A DNA stretch of 64,000 nt from Acanthornis magna. Its lineage: Eukaryota > Chordata > Aves > Passeriformes > Acanthizidae. A program made the translations under genes and the position numbers. The DNA lies in assembly GCA_036785705.1 (NCBI GenBank), contig JAWUZG010000333.1, forward strand, positions 310,001 through 374,000, read 5' to 3'. Positions 36,060-48,500 of the stretch are shown here, in pieces. Below the pieces are notes generated by a model that ran no database searches, was not told the origin of the DNA, and saw nothing but the letters and a program-made list of their open reading frames with translations. How positions within the stretch are numbered: the first letter of the stretch is position 1; each line of letters begins with the position of its first letter.

Positions 36060-36250
36060 TAGGCACTGCTTTTGCCTGACTCTGACCCTCCTCCCCTCCA
36101 AACACCTGGGAGTATAAAAAAGCCACCATTAGATCCAGCCCACTGTTTGTGTCCGGGGTGTGTTTCTTGTCAGTGCAGCCAGGGCCACTTCCACTGACAG
36201 CCGTGCTTGGAAGAGTTACGGACGGTCAGAAGTGTGGTCTGGCAATGGTT
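36060..36250 (+). promoter_or_regulatory. candidate TATA promoter or LTR-like fragment
   Basis: A C-rich stretch (CCTCCTCCCCTCC, about 36.09 kb) is followed by GAGTATAAAAAAGCC (TATA box near 36113) and then a GC-richer block with TGTCCGGGGTG and GGACGGTCAG. A TATA box flanked by GC-rich sequence is unusual in this AT-rich region and resembles the U3-R junction of an avian LTR. I cannot name a family and see no clear TG...CA ends or polyadenylation signal at the expected distance. It could also be a chance TATA. Confidence 0.25.
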
Positions 36251-36449
36251 TATTTATAAGAAGGCAATGGGGGTGGACAATGGACACTGCTGACATCTTC
36301 ATTTAGGCATAAGAGCTGCAAGAACATTCTTTGATAGAGGCTGATTTTGAAAACAAACTTGCTCAGTGAAGAGGTGCTTGGTAAGGCTTCCCATATGAGA
36401 AATGTCCATCTTTGGGGTAAACAAGAACATAACAACAAAATAAGCAGTC

Positions 36450-39208
36450 CAACTGCTGTTTCAGGAAACTGGTTTATTGATTACTTATGGCAATTGATAC
36501 TCTAAATGCAGTTAAATTCTGGTGGGCCAAAAGCAATATTTGAGAAAGCTGATCTTCCCACGATTGACTGACACATGACATTGAAGCCTGATCCTTGTTC
36601 CTGGTTGACTTACAGCTAAGACTTCACCCTGTTTTGTAGCTTCTCTTTAAAACACATCGAGTTTTTTAATGAGATTTCAGGAAATTACTGTGTTTTTCAG
36701 TCATCCCTTTTACTTTCTTTGGTTTTGTAACTTACTGATAATATACTCTTACAAAAAATAGCTGTCCGCAAATGGTAGATAATGTGAGGGAGATGTAGTG
36801 GCCTGTAAACTTTCTTCTAGAGAAATTTAACTCTGAGTTCAAGGCAGTCTGATTGCCGAGAAGATAAGCTATGGTCAGTGGTGTGTTTATGAGTACAGAG
36901 ATCTTCCTGCTATGGGAGCACTTGACAAGAAACAGAGAAGGCATGTGAAGAGCTAAATATGCAGCAAGACTGTTTATATCCTCCTGACTACTTCGCTCCT
37001 CTGCCTATGCAGAGATTTCCTAATTTTCTGTCTTTATTCTTCTCCTTGATTTTATGTAGCTTAATCCAGGATTGCTTAGGGCAATTTGCTCATTATAGTG
37101 CAAATGTTTTAGTCTCTCTCTGTTATGAAGCAAGTTCCCTTTACTAAATTATTTTCTCATGTCGGTGCATTCTTTGCCCTGCCTCAAGTGGGGACTAAAG
37201 GAACAGATATACTGCATATATACTGCATATCATTTTCATGTCTGCTGCAATATTTCTGTGTTATAGTGCAGAGAAAGACAGTGTTGTAGAGTAGTAGTTT
37301 AAACTTGTCGTAGTTTATCTTGCAAAGAAGAAAACAAATATTAACAAATGCCTTATACTTGTTATTCTGTAAGTTATCCAGATTTGCTGACTTCTACCTC
37401 AGCATTTCTATTTGTATCCTAACTATCATAATATTTTTGCCTTTTAAAAAAAAATACATCCTGTCTCCCCAGTATGGAATGATTTGCAGTACTTCCTCAC
37501 ACATATTAGCTAAAATCCCTGAAAGGCAGCTTGGGATAAGGGTCATCTTTGGTAGTGGCAAAAGGCTGCAGAATTTATCAGCATTCAGTCAAATGGAAAG
37601 GACTTTCAGTTCACTGTGGGAAAGAGAAAAGTGCACAATCTTTGGTGAATCTTCCTGTTACTAACTGATTTTGAAAATATGTTAATTAATGTGATGAATT
37701 GTTACTCTTTCCATTTAATAGTTCAATTACAAAAGTCTGCTGAGAGCAGAGAGCAAAGCACACAGGTGTTCACCAAGCAGTGTGTGTGTGGTAGCTCGGC
37801 AGAGCCAGGGCTGGCCTGTGCAGGTGCCCACACTGTGCCATCTGAAGTGTGTTTGTCACAGGGATCTCACACCATGTGGAGGGTGTATGCTGTACGTCCT
37901 GCTACTGCTGTCAGCAGCTGGATGACACTTAAAAGGCACAGTCATGGGCATGCCAGAAAGAAAGTTAGATTGGCATTCAAGAGGTTAATTAGAATAGGAA
38001 AGAGCAATTAAAGGGACGTGACGATGTCTTCATAAAACAGTAATTGAGCGCTCTTCATTAAGTGATCTCATTAAATGAGGCAGAGGATTTGTTGTTGTTG
38101 AAATTCTGGACTTGCTCTTAAGATTCTCTAATCAGCTTTCTGAAAGGGGAGTTATTACAATACCATAACTTTTGAAACCTTTTATTGTTCTCAAGATACT
38201 GCGAGGTGTGTTTTGTGTGGATGTATTTTCCTTGGCATCAAAATGGAGAAATGGAAATAATAATGTTGCTTGTGTATGAATGTCATGAGTCCATTATTTT
38301 TATTTGCCCCACCTATGAGACAAATGAAGGTTTAGCTCCTAGTTTCAGTAATTGCATCCTTGTATTATGTATGTTGTGTGGTAATGTGGCTGCACATGCA
38401 GAATACAAATCAATACCTTAACAGCAAGTAACAGATGGATGGCTCCTGCGAAAGAACTTTGTTGTCCATTTATTGATCACAGTTATGTTAACAGAGACAT
38501 ACCATAACTACCAGTGCCAAAATAAACATCAGTTTAAATAGTGGTCCTGTGAGAACAGGATTGTTGCTGGTTTACTTGGTGAGAGCAGTCTTGTCAACTG
38601 CTCGACTGATTCTTAAATTCTCTGAACTTAAACAAAGAGCAGGAATGTTTCAGAGAGATGTTTGTGTTGTATAAAATACCTTAAATATTGTGAAGAATTA
38701 AAGCATTTAAATCACAACAAATAAAACCTCCTATGGAAAAATATTAAGTAAAAAGAGGCACAGTGAAATGCTGCTGATTTAAAACCAACCAAAAAAGAAG
38801 TAATCGTTTTACCTAATGTGATGCTGTTCATATTCCTGCTGTGTATCATTGGCTCAATGATTTCTGTTGGTTTTCTTTTCTACCTCTGGATATAAGACCC
38901 ACAGAACTGCAGGGGCACATGGAGAAAGGACAGCAAAACTCAGTCTGCATCAAGTATTTCTGTTGTAGAAAGTAAGCAAAATGAAAGCAGATGGAAAAGC
39001 TCCATATCACTCTAAGTCCCTTACCATGACCCTCGATACTGTGTGCTGCAGCAGTAAACGCCCACACAGTGATTCGGTTACTAATTATTTTTGAAGTTAT
39101 TGATGTCCTTCCAAAATCTTCTAAAGTGATTTACATGTGTGAGTGTGTGACATACATTTCATGGATATGTTTGTGCTCTTGTTTGTCTCGCTCTCTGTTT
39201 TGCACTGT
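36450..39208. other. unique non-coding DNA, possibly containing conserved elements
   Basis: No gene recognised. Frames of 114 codons (37320-37664) and 110 codons (37679-38011) are adjacent on plus but share no recognisable protein features. The block at 38.01-38.17 kb has the look of a conserved non-coding element (see findings). Confidence 0.4.
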
Positions 39209-39259
39209 GGCCCCAGCTCTGTGACGGCCCCAGCTCTGTGACGGCCCCAGCTCTGTGAT
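39209..39259 (+). repeat. 3 x 17-bp minisatellite
   Basis: Three tandem copies of GGCCCCAGCTCTGTGAC (the last ends GAT). The copies are otherwise identical, indicating recent expansion. GC-rich against an AT-rich background. Confidence 0.95.
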
Positions 39260-42200
39260 TGCCCAGTGTCAGTTATCTTCTTGCCTCCTCTTGGCACAAA
39301 AACAACTTGTTCCCTTTTAGAGGAAGCCCTGGCTACTGAACACAGATATATTGACATCTTTTCCACATATCCACCAGGGCCTGCTTTCTACAGAGCAATG
39401 TAAATATAACCAACCTGGAACAGCATGAATGCAAGCCAATATATGTCATTTGCTGCCAATTTTTCTTCTATATTGCAAAAGCAGTTTAGAGGCATCCATA
39501 ACATACCCTTACTGTAAACAGCATTGCTCTGATTAGTCGTAGTAATAAAAGTCCATTTTTCTTAAATGGCGTTTCAGTGAAGTACTAATTAATTCCGAGG
39601 ATTTGGGAATTCACATTGTGTAGCTTGTGTTTTCTATTACCAACATATGTAATTTATTGGAAAAAAAAAAGAAAAAAATACATGAGGGGAAGAAAAGAAA
39701 GACATATAACATTTTAAAAGTGACAGGGAAGGTAGTAGGTAGTAGGTAGTAGTCTTTAGTCTCAGACAACCTCCTAGACATAAACAAGGAAGGACCCTGT
39801 AGGAAATGTGGCTTTTTGCCTCCTGTCAGTAGGAGATTTTGAGATTGCATTGCCTGTGTTTGCTCTTGCCTTTTGCTCCTGAAGTTCAGAAGATACCATT
39901 ACCCCTCAGTTGTGTCTTGGTAGCTACACTGGCTGCATTTGTATCCTCACAATTTTGGGAATATGGGACTATAGGAGGATAGAAGTGGCCCAGTGTTTTC
40001 TTTCCTCTTTTAGCATTTAAACTAATTATCTATTTTATTTAAGTAAATTACTGAAGAAACTATTCATGTGTTTACCCAGTTCTTCCATATGTACTGGAAA
40101 GCAGCTGTGGCAAATTCAAACAGAAGGCATGGCACATCAGCTCATACCCCTTCCCTCAGACTTAGCTGTTTTTTGTTTTTGGGGTTTTTTTTTAATGGTT
40201 GAATCCTGTCATTCCTTTGAGGATTAGAAAGCTCTCAAAGACCTTCGAACCAGTGTCTTGCTTTTGTTCCCTTCCTTGTAGGGAGAGCACAGAACATCCC
40301 CTTGCCGCATTGGTTGCTGTCCCTTAGATAATGCATAGAAATGATGAGACCCACTGCTCCTGACAGCCTGCCTTTTTTTGGTGGGGGGGTAGAGCGGGAG
40401 GGAGCAGCATTTTTTATCTGTAGATGTAGAGGTGTGTCAGGAAGCTCAAAGAAAATGCACTAGTTTGCATAATTTAGCATATGGAGAAGATACCCAGAAT
40501 TCAGCCTGATGTATAGCTCATATCTGTGAGAGGAAAAGGAAACAAAGCCCAGACTATGATTTGCAACAACACTAATTTATATTGTGAATTATGCTTATAG
40601 CTGGCTGAATTTGACTGAGAAATGAGACTGACATTACACATATTCTTTGGCCCTTCTTTATCTTCTGCTGAGGAGGAGAGAAACAGCCACTCTGTCCTCA
40701 AACAGGGATCTTGACTAGGGGAGCCAGAAGCACGCAGCACATAAAAATTGGATAATTGTGCTAAATAGAACTTGGAACTTTTTGTTCTGAATGCCCTTGT
40801 CAGACTGTCTTTCCTTATACTTGCCAGCTAATTAGCATCTACTGATAGTTATTTTGTTTCAGGGTGATAGGAAAACTTAATTTGTGCTGTTAATTACTTT
40901 TCATCAATTTTCCCATCTTTGAATGGATAGTATATGTACCTATACTATTACTGAACTGAAAAAAACCCTCCTAGATGAAGTGAAAAAAAAAATATTAGCT
41001 TGTCTTTTCTCACTAATTTTAATGATTTTTAAGAGAATGAGACTGGATTATGATACATTACATCTTAAGTGTAAATGCTAATTAAAATTGATTATAAATT
41101 CTAGCAAAATCATAAAGGCAGCATGCAGCTCAGAGAATTGTTTTCAAATGAATTCCTGGAATCTTTCTAGATGCAATCAAAATGTTTTTAAACATTAATA
41201 TGTTGGGTTACATAAAGAATTTTTACTTAGTCATTAGCCAGAAAAACAAGTGAAATCTTTATAATATGACCTATTATTGCTATCTAATGGAAATAATTGT
41301 GGAGACAGCATAATGTAACTATGCAATGAGTTCTCTGAAATATATGTTCTGAAAGCTGATGAGATGACAAGCTGGATAAAATTGCCGTGTAAACACAACT
41401 TGGTTATGGAGTGCAGACAACAGTTTCTTTAATTGTAGGTTTTGATTTAGTGGGACTCATACCTTATCTGTGCTTTTGCTTTCTGATGGATGGAAATGTA
41501 GCACTTTCTGAACATTTCTGTTTGTTAAGGTCTGTCTTACTTCTTTGCTGGCAGAAAGTGAGGAATTGGGTTTAACTGGGGAGTAGAGAAAGACAGCCAA
41601 AGTGACTTTTGTCAGTAGAATCATTACAAAACTTATGGAGGCTTCTGCTGAAGTGTTACCAGGATGCCTCCTTAAGTCTATTTATGTTGGGCTGTGTAGC
41701 TGTGGAAGTTTGTCAGTGTCACTCAGAAGCTGGGGAGCCATTGTGAGAAGAAAGCCACTTGTGCTTTCTTCTCACTGTATTTGCAAAACTGTTCTCCAGC
41801 TCCACACCTGAAGGGATGCTGATTTCTGTGAAGGCTGAAGAGTCCAGTCCTGTCTATAGTTTACACTTGCACAACTCATCAGCACACTCCCTCCCCAGGG
41901 ACACAACCCTCTCAGACACCAGAGGTGCACCAGGATGGGTGTGTCCCCTCTCTCTGCCTGCCATTAGTGCAAGTGCAAGGGCACGTCACCCAGGAGGAAG
42001 CTCGCTGTGTGTGCTAAGGGGAGCACCAGGCTGTTCACCCATGGCTGCATGCTTTGGCCACTGTCACCAATAACCCTTCAGACTCCTGGTGGAAGCTCCT
42101 CCCTTGATTTCAGATAGCTCTGAACCAGATACTTGTTTTTTATAGGTACACTTAGTATTGCTACCATCTGCTTCTAATTTTCCCTAACCCAGTAAAAGAT

Positions 42201-43052
42201 ATATGTAACCAGAATTGTCTATCTGTTTACATTGCAAGTACCAAAGTTAAATAAAGAACAGCACAGCATTCAAACTTGGCAAAAGGCAAAGCAGGATCTG
42301 TCAGTGGGAACAGATTTTGCCTTCCTGATTCATGTGGCAATAGAGCAAAGGTGGCCACCACTCTTTAATGTACTTATGGTATAACTGTTTTATTAGAACA
42401 AGGGAAGCTATTCCTAACACTCATTCACTGGATTTGTCTCTGAGAAAGAGGTTATGATTGTCACAGGAAGGGTGCCAATAGGTGGGATTGATAGGTGACA
42501 GAAGTGTCCCTGAAAGAGCTGTCTGAGCCCTGGTGGGCTCCCTGTGGCTGGTGGAGCTCATGATACCTGGTCAAGGGGAAGGTGAGAAGTCCTAGGCAAG
42601 GGAATGATGCCTCAGTGATCCTGCAGGATGCATTTTGGGTGAGTGATTTGGATTGTTTTGCTATTAGTTGTCTAATTCAGCCAAAACTAGTTGAGCAGAG
42701 AGGAGGACATTAGATTTCAGTGGTATTTATCCTTCCTAAGAGTGTTACAGCTATTGGATGCTGGTAAAGGATTCATGCTTAAATTTGTCGGTAAAAATGC
42801 AAAACAAAACAGAGAAGCCAGCTCTCGACGTCATGTGTTGTTAATCGGTGGAAATCCTTGCCGCAGGCCATTGTGTGTATTAAAACATCACGCAAATTCC
42901 TGACAGTGTTCTCTGGAGAATTAGTAAATGAGTGAAAGCATGCTTGGCTTAAGAAAAGCTGTGGCTGTAAATGTTTGGAGTACAGAGAGTACTTGAAGGA
43001 AGTGTAGTTCCTTCTCTTCCTCTGCCTGTTTCTGAGGCTTTGCCTTAGCCTC
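39260..43052. other. unique non-coding DNA
   Basis: Contains a short (GGTAGTA)3 run at 39731-39751 and a G-rich run near 40.38 kb. No gene recognised. A 104-codon plus frame (41759-42073) lies in a GC-richer segment and is not supported by motifs. Confidence 0.45.
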
Positions 43053-43600
43053 TGTCATGGTTTAACCCCAGCCAGCAGCCGAGCCCCAGGCAGCTGCTCG
43101 CTCTCTCCCCCACCAGTGGGACTGGGGAGAGAATGGGAAGGGTAAAAATGAGAAAACTCGTGGGTTGAGATAAAGACAGTTTAATAGGGAAAGCAAAAGT
43201 CAAACAAACAAGAAAAGGAAAACAAGGAATTAATTCAGTGTTTCCCAAGGGCCCCATCACAGGTAACAGTGACTTGGGGAGGCAAAAGCCATCACTTCAG
43301 ATGTTCCCCTTCTTCCTACTATATCCCCCCTCCCCTGAGCAGGATGTCACATGGTCTGGCATTTCCCTTTGGTCAGTTTGGGTCACCTGTCCCAGCTGTG
43401 TCTCCTCCCATGCACCTCCAGCCTCCTCACCAGCATGGCTGTAGGAAAAGCAGCAAAGACCTTGGCTCTGTGTATGCCCTGCTCAGCAGTAACAAAAACA
43501 TCTCTGTATTATCATCACCATGTTCAGCACAAATCTGAAACTAAGCCCCATATGAACCACTGTGAAGAAAACCAACTGTACTGCAGCCAAAACCAGCACA
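43053..43600 (-). mobile_element. solo ERV LTR, songbird-type
   Basis: About 548 bp bounded by TG (TGTCATGGTTTAACCCCAGC on plus) and CA (AACCAGCACA). Internal landmarks 'cgtgggttgagataaagaca' with 'gtttaatag' and 'ggtcagtttgggtcacctgt' match an LTR family that is very common in passerine genomes. The orientation is inferred: on minus, a TATTAAA-like signal and U5-like sequence lie near the 43053 end. No internal retroviral coding sequence flanks it, so it is probably a solo LTR left by recombination. Flanking 5-bp sequences do not match, so no target-site duplication is visible. Overlapping frames (up to 122 codons) are repeat-derived. Confidence 0.88.
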
Positions 43601-43604
43601 GTAA

Positions 43605-45412
43605 GATTCCTCATGGCTCTGTTTTTGTGGTTTTGTTGAGTGCTTTGCCTGATGTATTGCTCACAACCTTTTTCCTGTATATCTTTGCTTACAGTGTCAT
43701 GTGTTTGTATATCCAATGATTTCTAGTCCCGAGAAGACAGCTGGTTTTTATTTGTTTAAGTAAGATTATTTCAGAAAGTAATTTCCAGAAAAACTGTTCC
43801 AGAAAAAACTCTTCCAAAGAGTTTGGAAGACTGCTATCAGCAAATGCTCTAGACAAGAAAAGTAATATTAGGAGAACATGAAAGCACCAACTTTTTTTTT
43901 CAGGTGCTTTTTCCGGTTGGAAGAGGAAAGCTGGGACAGAGGGCACTCAAGGGCTCTCTCTTGACACTCCTTTCCTTCTACAAATGCTCTTATGCTATTC
44001 TTGCTTTTACTCTTGCCACAACCTTATCCTCAGTATAAAACTGAACAAAGAGAATTTTCAAATGAATCAAACTAGAAAGCCTTTTTGAAGTATTTTCCAA
44101 GATATCTTGTCCATGCCCTATCACTCAAAAAGAGGTCTTAATTTCATCCTATATTATCACAGAGCTATGTCAAAAATATTTGTAGGAATAGAAATTGTTG
44201 CCACCTGGAGCCAGGTAACTATTATTTCACATTCCTCAGGTCTGTGGGAAATATATTGTAATTATTTTTTTACTTAATTGATCTATAGTTTCCGTCAATT
44301 TCATTTAAGTTTATTAGTCTATATTAAATGTTTTTGAGGAGGAAGATCTCTTTGCTTTCTCTTCCGATCTTGTGAATGGAGCCATCCAAAAGCACTGCCA
44401 TTTTCCTCTTAAAAAGACCAACCGAACAAAACAACCCACTCACATTGTAAAACAGACTTAAAACTGTCCTAGCAAAAATCTCTTAAAGTGAAGAGTTTCT
44501 ATCTTTTTCGTCCTTCCTTACATGTTTAAGCTGGTGACTTAAGTTCACATACAGACTGATACATTTTACCTTTTGACACAGAAAGAAGGTAAAATGAATA
44601 GCGCCATAGATTAAAGTGCTCTGTGACCAGAGGTAGAGCCAAGATCTTCAGTGACAACCTTTATAATATTGGGCAACAAACCACAACAACAGTTGCTATG
44701 TCAGGCCCATGAATATGTGTCTGAGTTATAGCACGTTTTTAACAGTTTGCTAGCTTTGATTTCAAGGTGTCAGGCAATGCTAAAGCCTCTGCATTTCAGT
44801 GTGACGTTGCAGTGATTAAACTTCTAGCCTGAATTTGGTTAGCTTCAGCTTCCATTGATGTGAATTCTTATGAGTTTGTCTGAGGAAAAAGCAAAGAATA
44901 TCTTCCACACTGAGTCTATGCACTAACTGCCTCCTTATCGCATCTTAAATAAACTAAACAGATTGTTTGATGTAGATGCTTCCAACATGAGTAGTCTCAT
45001 TAAGATAATTGAAGCTTTCTGTGGGGAAACGATGCACACCTTGCTTGTGCATAAGCCAGTGCTTGCCTGCTGCTGACTGGAGAATATGTGTAATGTGTCC
45101 CATTTTGTTATGCATTTCCACGGATAAAGAATGCCCTCAAAGTTACAAGTGTGACTTAATGGTGTCCAAGACCTATAGAGATGAAAGGAGCTTCCTAGGA
45201 AAACAATTTTTCTCTAGATTTTCTGGTGCTGGAGCTATTAGCAGCTGTTTTCAGCAAAGTAGGAGATGGTCATACTGCAGTCTTTTGCCACTGTGAAGGT
45301 GTGAGACTGAAAGATGTGTGAAAGTTTTCTCCCTGGATGTTGACCATGGTCGATATGTGGACCTCCTGTTTGATCTGCTTAATTTTCAGTTTCCTGGCTG
45401 TTTCCTTTGCAG
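43605..45412. other. unique AT-rich non-coding DNA
   Basis: No gene or repeat recognised. Short frames only. Confidence 0.5.
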
Positions 45413-45498
45413 TTTCCTAATTAATTTTGCAATATTCATCCCGACCTTATTGACTGTGCTCCTAGTCTGTGCTGTGAAAACTCAGCTGAGGAGAAAAG
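45413..45498 (+). other. exon-like block encoding a membrane-spanning stretch
   Basis: An acceptor-like tract ending GGCTGTTTCCTTTGCAG (45412) is followed by 86 nt ending AGGAGAAAAG|GTAAAA. In the frame open from 45318, the block reads FLINFAIFIPTLLTVLLVCA followed by VKTQLRRKG: a roughly 20-residue hydrophobic span and then a basic stop-transfer-like cluster, as in a type I membrane protein. The donor is mediocre and the frame stops ten bases beyond it. I recognise no family. Hydrophobic spans arise easily from T-rich DNA, so this may be chance. Confidence 0.18.
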
Positions 45499-45509
45499 GT
45501 AAAAAATAA

Positions 45510-48500
45510 GCCTTTTGCTATTCATATGCTTCACCCTCATAACCATCTTATCCTAGAAACAAACTGGAGAAGTGGTCTTTTAGGCCTTCTTTAAGTCAGG
45601 TGCAATTTCTTCAGCAAATGTGATTTTTTCTTATGCAATCCTCATCCTGTTCCTTCACTGCTGTGTGTTTCTAAAGCAAAATGGGCAATGCCCCCTCTGC
45701 TGTCCTAGCAGACACATCCTAGTGAGTTGCACTTGCTCCCATTAGCAGATCTACTGATGCCAGTGAGAACATGTTGCAAAAAGCAAATGTCTATTTAGCT
45801 ATTGTTATCTACTTGTTTATAGTCATCATCTAATGCAGCTAACCTTGAAGGATGGCTCCTGACATGACCTTTAGGGATATTATATTTGATCTGTGTCTAA
45901 GTAGCAGTTCAGATAGTTTTGGTTTGGCCTTGGTCTTGAAATAAGGAAAGAGATTCTTCTTTGGAAAAACAATGCCAATTTGTCAGTAAATACAACTGTT
46001 TGTATTGAAAGGACAGTAAGTCACAGTCAGATTTTTGAATCTGTTAAACAAAGTGTGCTGCTTTTGACCTTTTAGGGTGTAACTGATTTGGGGGTCACAG
46101 TGATTCGATGTCAATCATCTTTCATGTGTACCGTGGAATCTCTGGTAAATCTGTTTAATCTATACTGGCTTGAGAAGGACGAGAAAACGATCTGTGGAAG
46201 CTGATGTGAAAGGTGCATGTGTTGGGAGTGAATGGTGCTCCTTCTCACTAACCAGTCAGCTTGAGGAAGACAAGTAGCTGTCCCTGTTTCTTGCAGGTCC
46301 TTTTAGTGACCCAAGTCCCTCCCTTTGGATGAGGGCACCTGTGCTTTAGGGCTGTATCACTTCCCTGCTGCCAGTCATCTGGAAGGGAGGAAATGCCTCT
46401 CCAGTGTTTTTTCACCCAAGTACACTGTCACTGCACTCCACCTCAGCAAAAGCCAGCACTGACCTGTGCCTTCATCCATGTTTTCACTCAATTTGCTGCA
46501 CAACATATAGGATAATGTACATGGCATGGAAACTGGGGCACATTTGGTGAAATCAGGAGTCTGCAGACACTGCTGCGGTGGCAGGAGGCTCTGTACCTTT
46601 AGAAGATTGTACTCGGCTTAATCTGCACTTTCTCAGATCAGCTCTAAGTTTGTGAAACATTTTTGTTTATTGTATTTCCAAATGATATATTTAATTTCTA
46701 TATACTCAGTGGAGTCTTGACTTGTATGAATGTTTATCCCACAGGCAGTGTTAAGTATCTTGCAAGCAGACCTGTCTGTGCTTTTCATGGTGTTCATTTA
46801 TCTACATAGCCCACTCAAGGCTGTTTCAGCACAGGAAATGCTGAAAATGCACAGTGCTTCAACAGTGTATGAGCTGTTTATCTTCAGATGTACTTTTCAG
46901 GGTCTGGTTTGTGTGGTGCACTGAAGAAAACAGATCAAAGTGACATATCCTGTAATTTCATTACCTTTGTCTTACAAATTTTGTTTGGGCCTGTTCTCAA
47001 TAGAATAGCACTGGGACCAAAACAGATATTTGAAAAATCTTTGAAGTTTGGAACGTATGGGAGGTAGAACAGACTTGTGACAGTAGACTCTGCTTGAAAG
47101 CTAAGCTGGTAATTTAATATACCGAATGCATTATGGAAACTGTTCATGTTTAGAAGCATCGATAAAGAATCAGTTCCTAAAGAAAACCAAACTCTGTCTT
47201 AGATTTACACAAATGCTCAGTTCCTGTGTTGGCAGTGAAACATATTTATCCTAGAACCACTTTTTGATGTTCCTTAGTTCTTTACATCCTGTCTAGTTAT
47301 TAGCAGCAAACCTCATGTAAAGCAGCTGAGAAATGTTGCCAGGCCAGAAACTAAACTCTGTGTTATATCCTTTTGAATGTTTGAATAATAGACAAGGAAG
47401 ATAGCTTCCAGCTAAGGCACAGAATGTCTCATCTTTCTAAGCTGAAATTATTAATTTTACTGAGTTCTCACAAAGCACAACAAAGTACACAATATAATAA
47501 GGAGTCCTGTAAAGAAGTTTTCTGTGCTTTTAATTCTCCTTGAAATCAGGAATGGGCATCAATGATCAAGTTTTCAACTGAGTCTGGGTTTTCTTGAAAG
47601 ATCAGATCCTTAAATTTTTGGTGGGATTGTTATTCCCAATTTTTAAAATTTTTTACTTTGGTTTTTCTGAAAAACAAGCTAAATAGAAATCATAAAATGG
47701 CTTATTATTTTATTTGTAAGTATTGAAATGGATATTTGTAGTTTAAAAGTGCAGATTTATACTTTCAAATTCCTAAAGGCATGGTAATTTCTGTGTGCAT
47801 CTCCTGAATACTTTTTCAGAGTAAGTCTAGACCAAACTGTAAAAATCATAAATGAAACTTCAATTTTGTATAGAGATAGGTGAACGAGTTACAGAAAAGA
47901 ACACATGGAAGTTTTCCATTTCTAATACCCTTCAGAAATAACTCTTCATGGATCAATATTTGGTCTGGTACAAAATGTGTGATGCTGTTGATTAATCCAG
48001 CCAGGTTTGCTTAAACTGAATAGCCTAAAGTCATTCTTAAAGCTCAGAGAAAATGTGACTAAAAATGAGAAATGAAATAAAACAAGAATTTGAAAGTATT
48101 CCTTCACTAGTAATTATTAAGTCCTCTGTTTGGATCTAGGTAAAAATTTATATTCAGCTCTGCCTGATTCATTGCAGTGAGAGCTCTGTATGTCCAGAAA
48201 AACCCTGAAATGTTCAATTGATGAGCAGTGTTGGCCAGAATATAGTTTGCCATGCATGTTGCTTTTAGATTTAGGAAAAGTAAACATTTTTGTTTTGAAT
48301 ATTTTAAACCTGAAAATAGATTTAACATGGGAAATGTGATCCTTATTCTGATCCTATTTCAGATTATGTTAAAATTAGCTTTAATACCATGCTTTAGCTG
48401 GTGGTATGTTTTGAAAAGAACAATTTATGGCAAGTATGTTTTCCTATTTTGGTGTTTCTGAACATAGTTATATGACCTATGGCAATCAGGGAATTAGATG

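Noticed and set aside
39731..39752. GGTAGTAGGTAGTAGGTAGTAG resembling part of a let-7 microRNA
   Set aside because: It is a simple (GGTAGTA)3 repeat. The mature let-7 sequence and a precursor hairpin are not present.
43351..43719. 122-codon plus frame
   Set aside because: Lies mostly inside the LTR.
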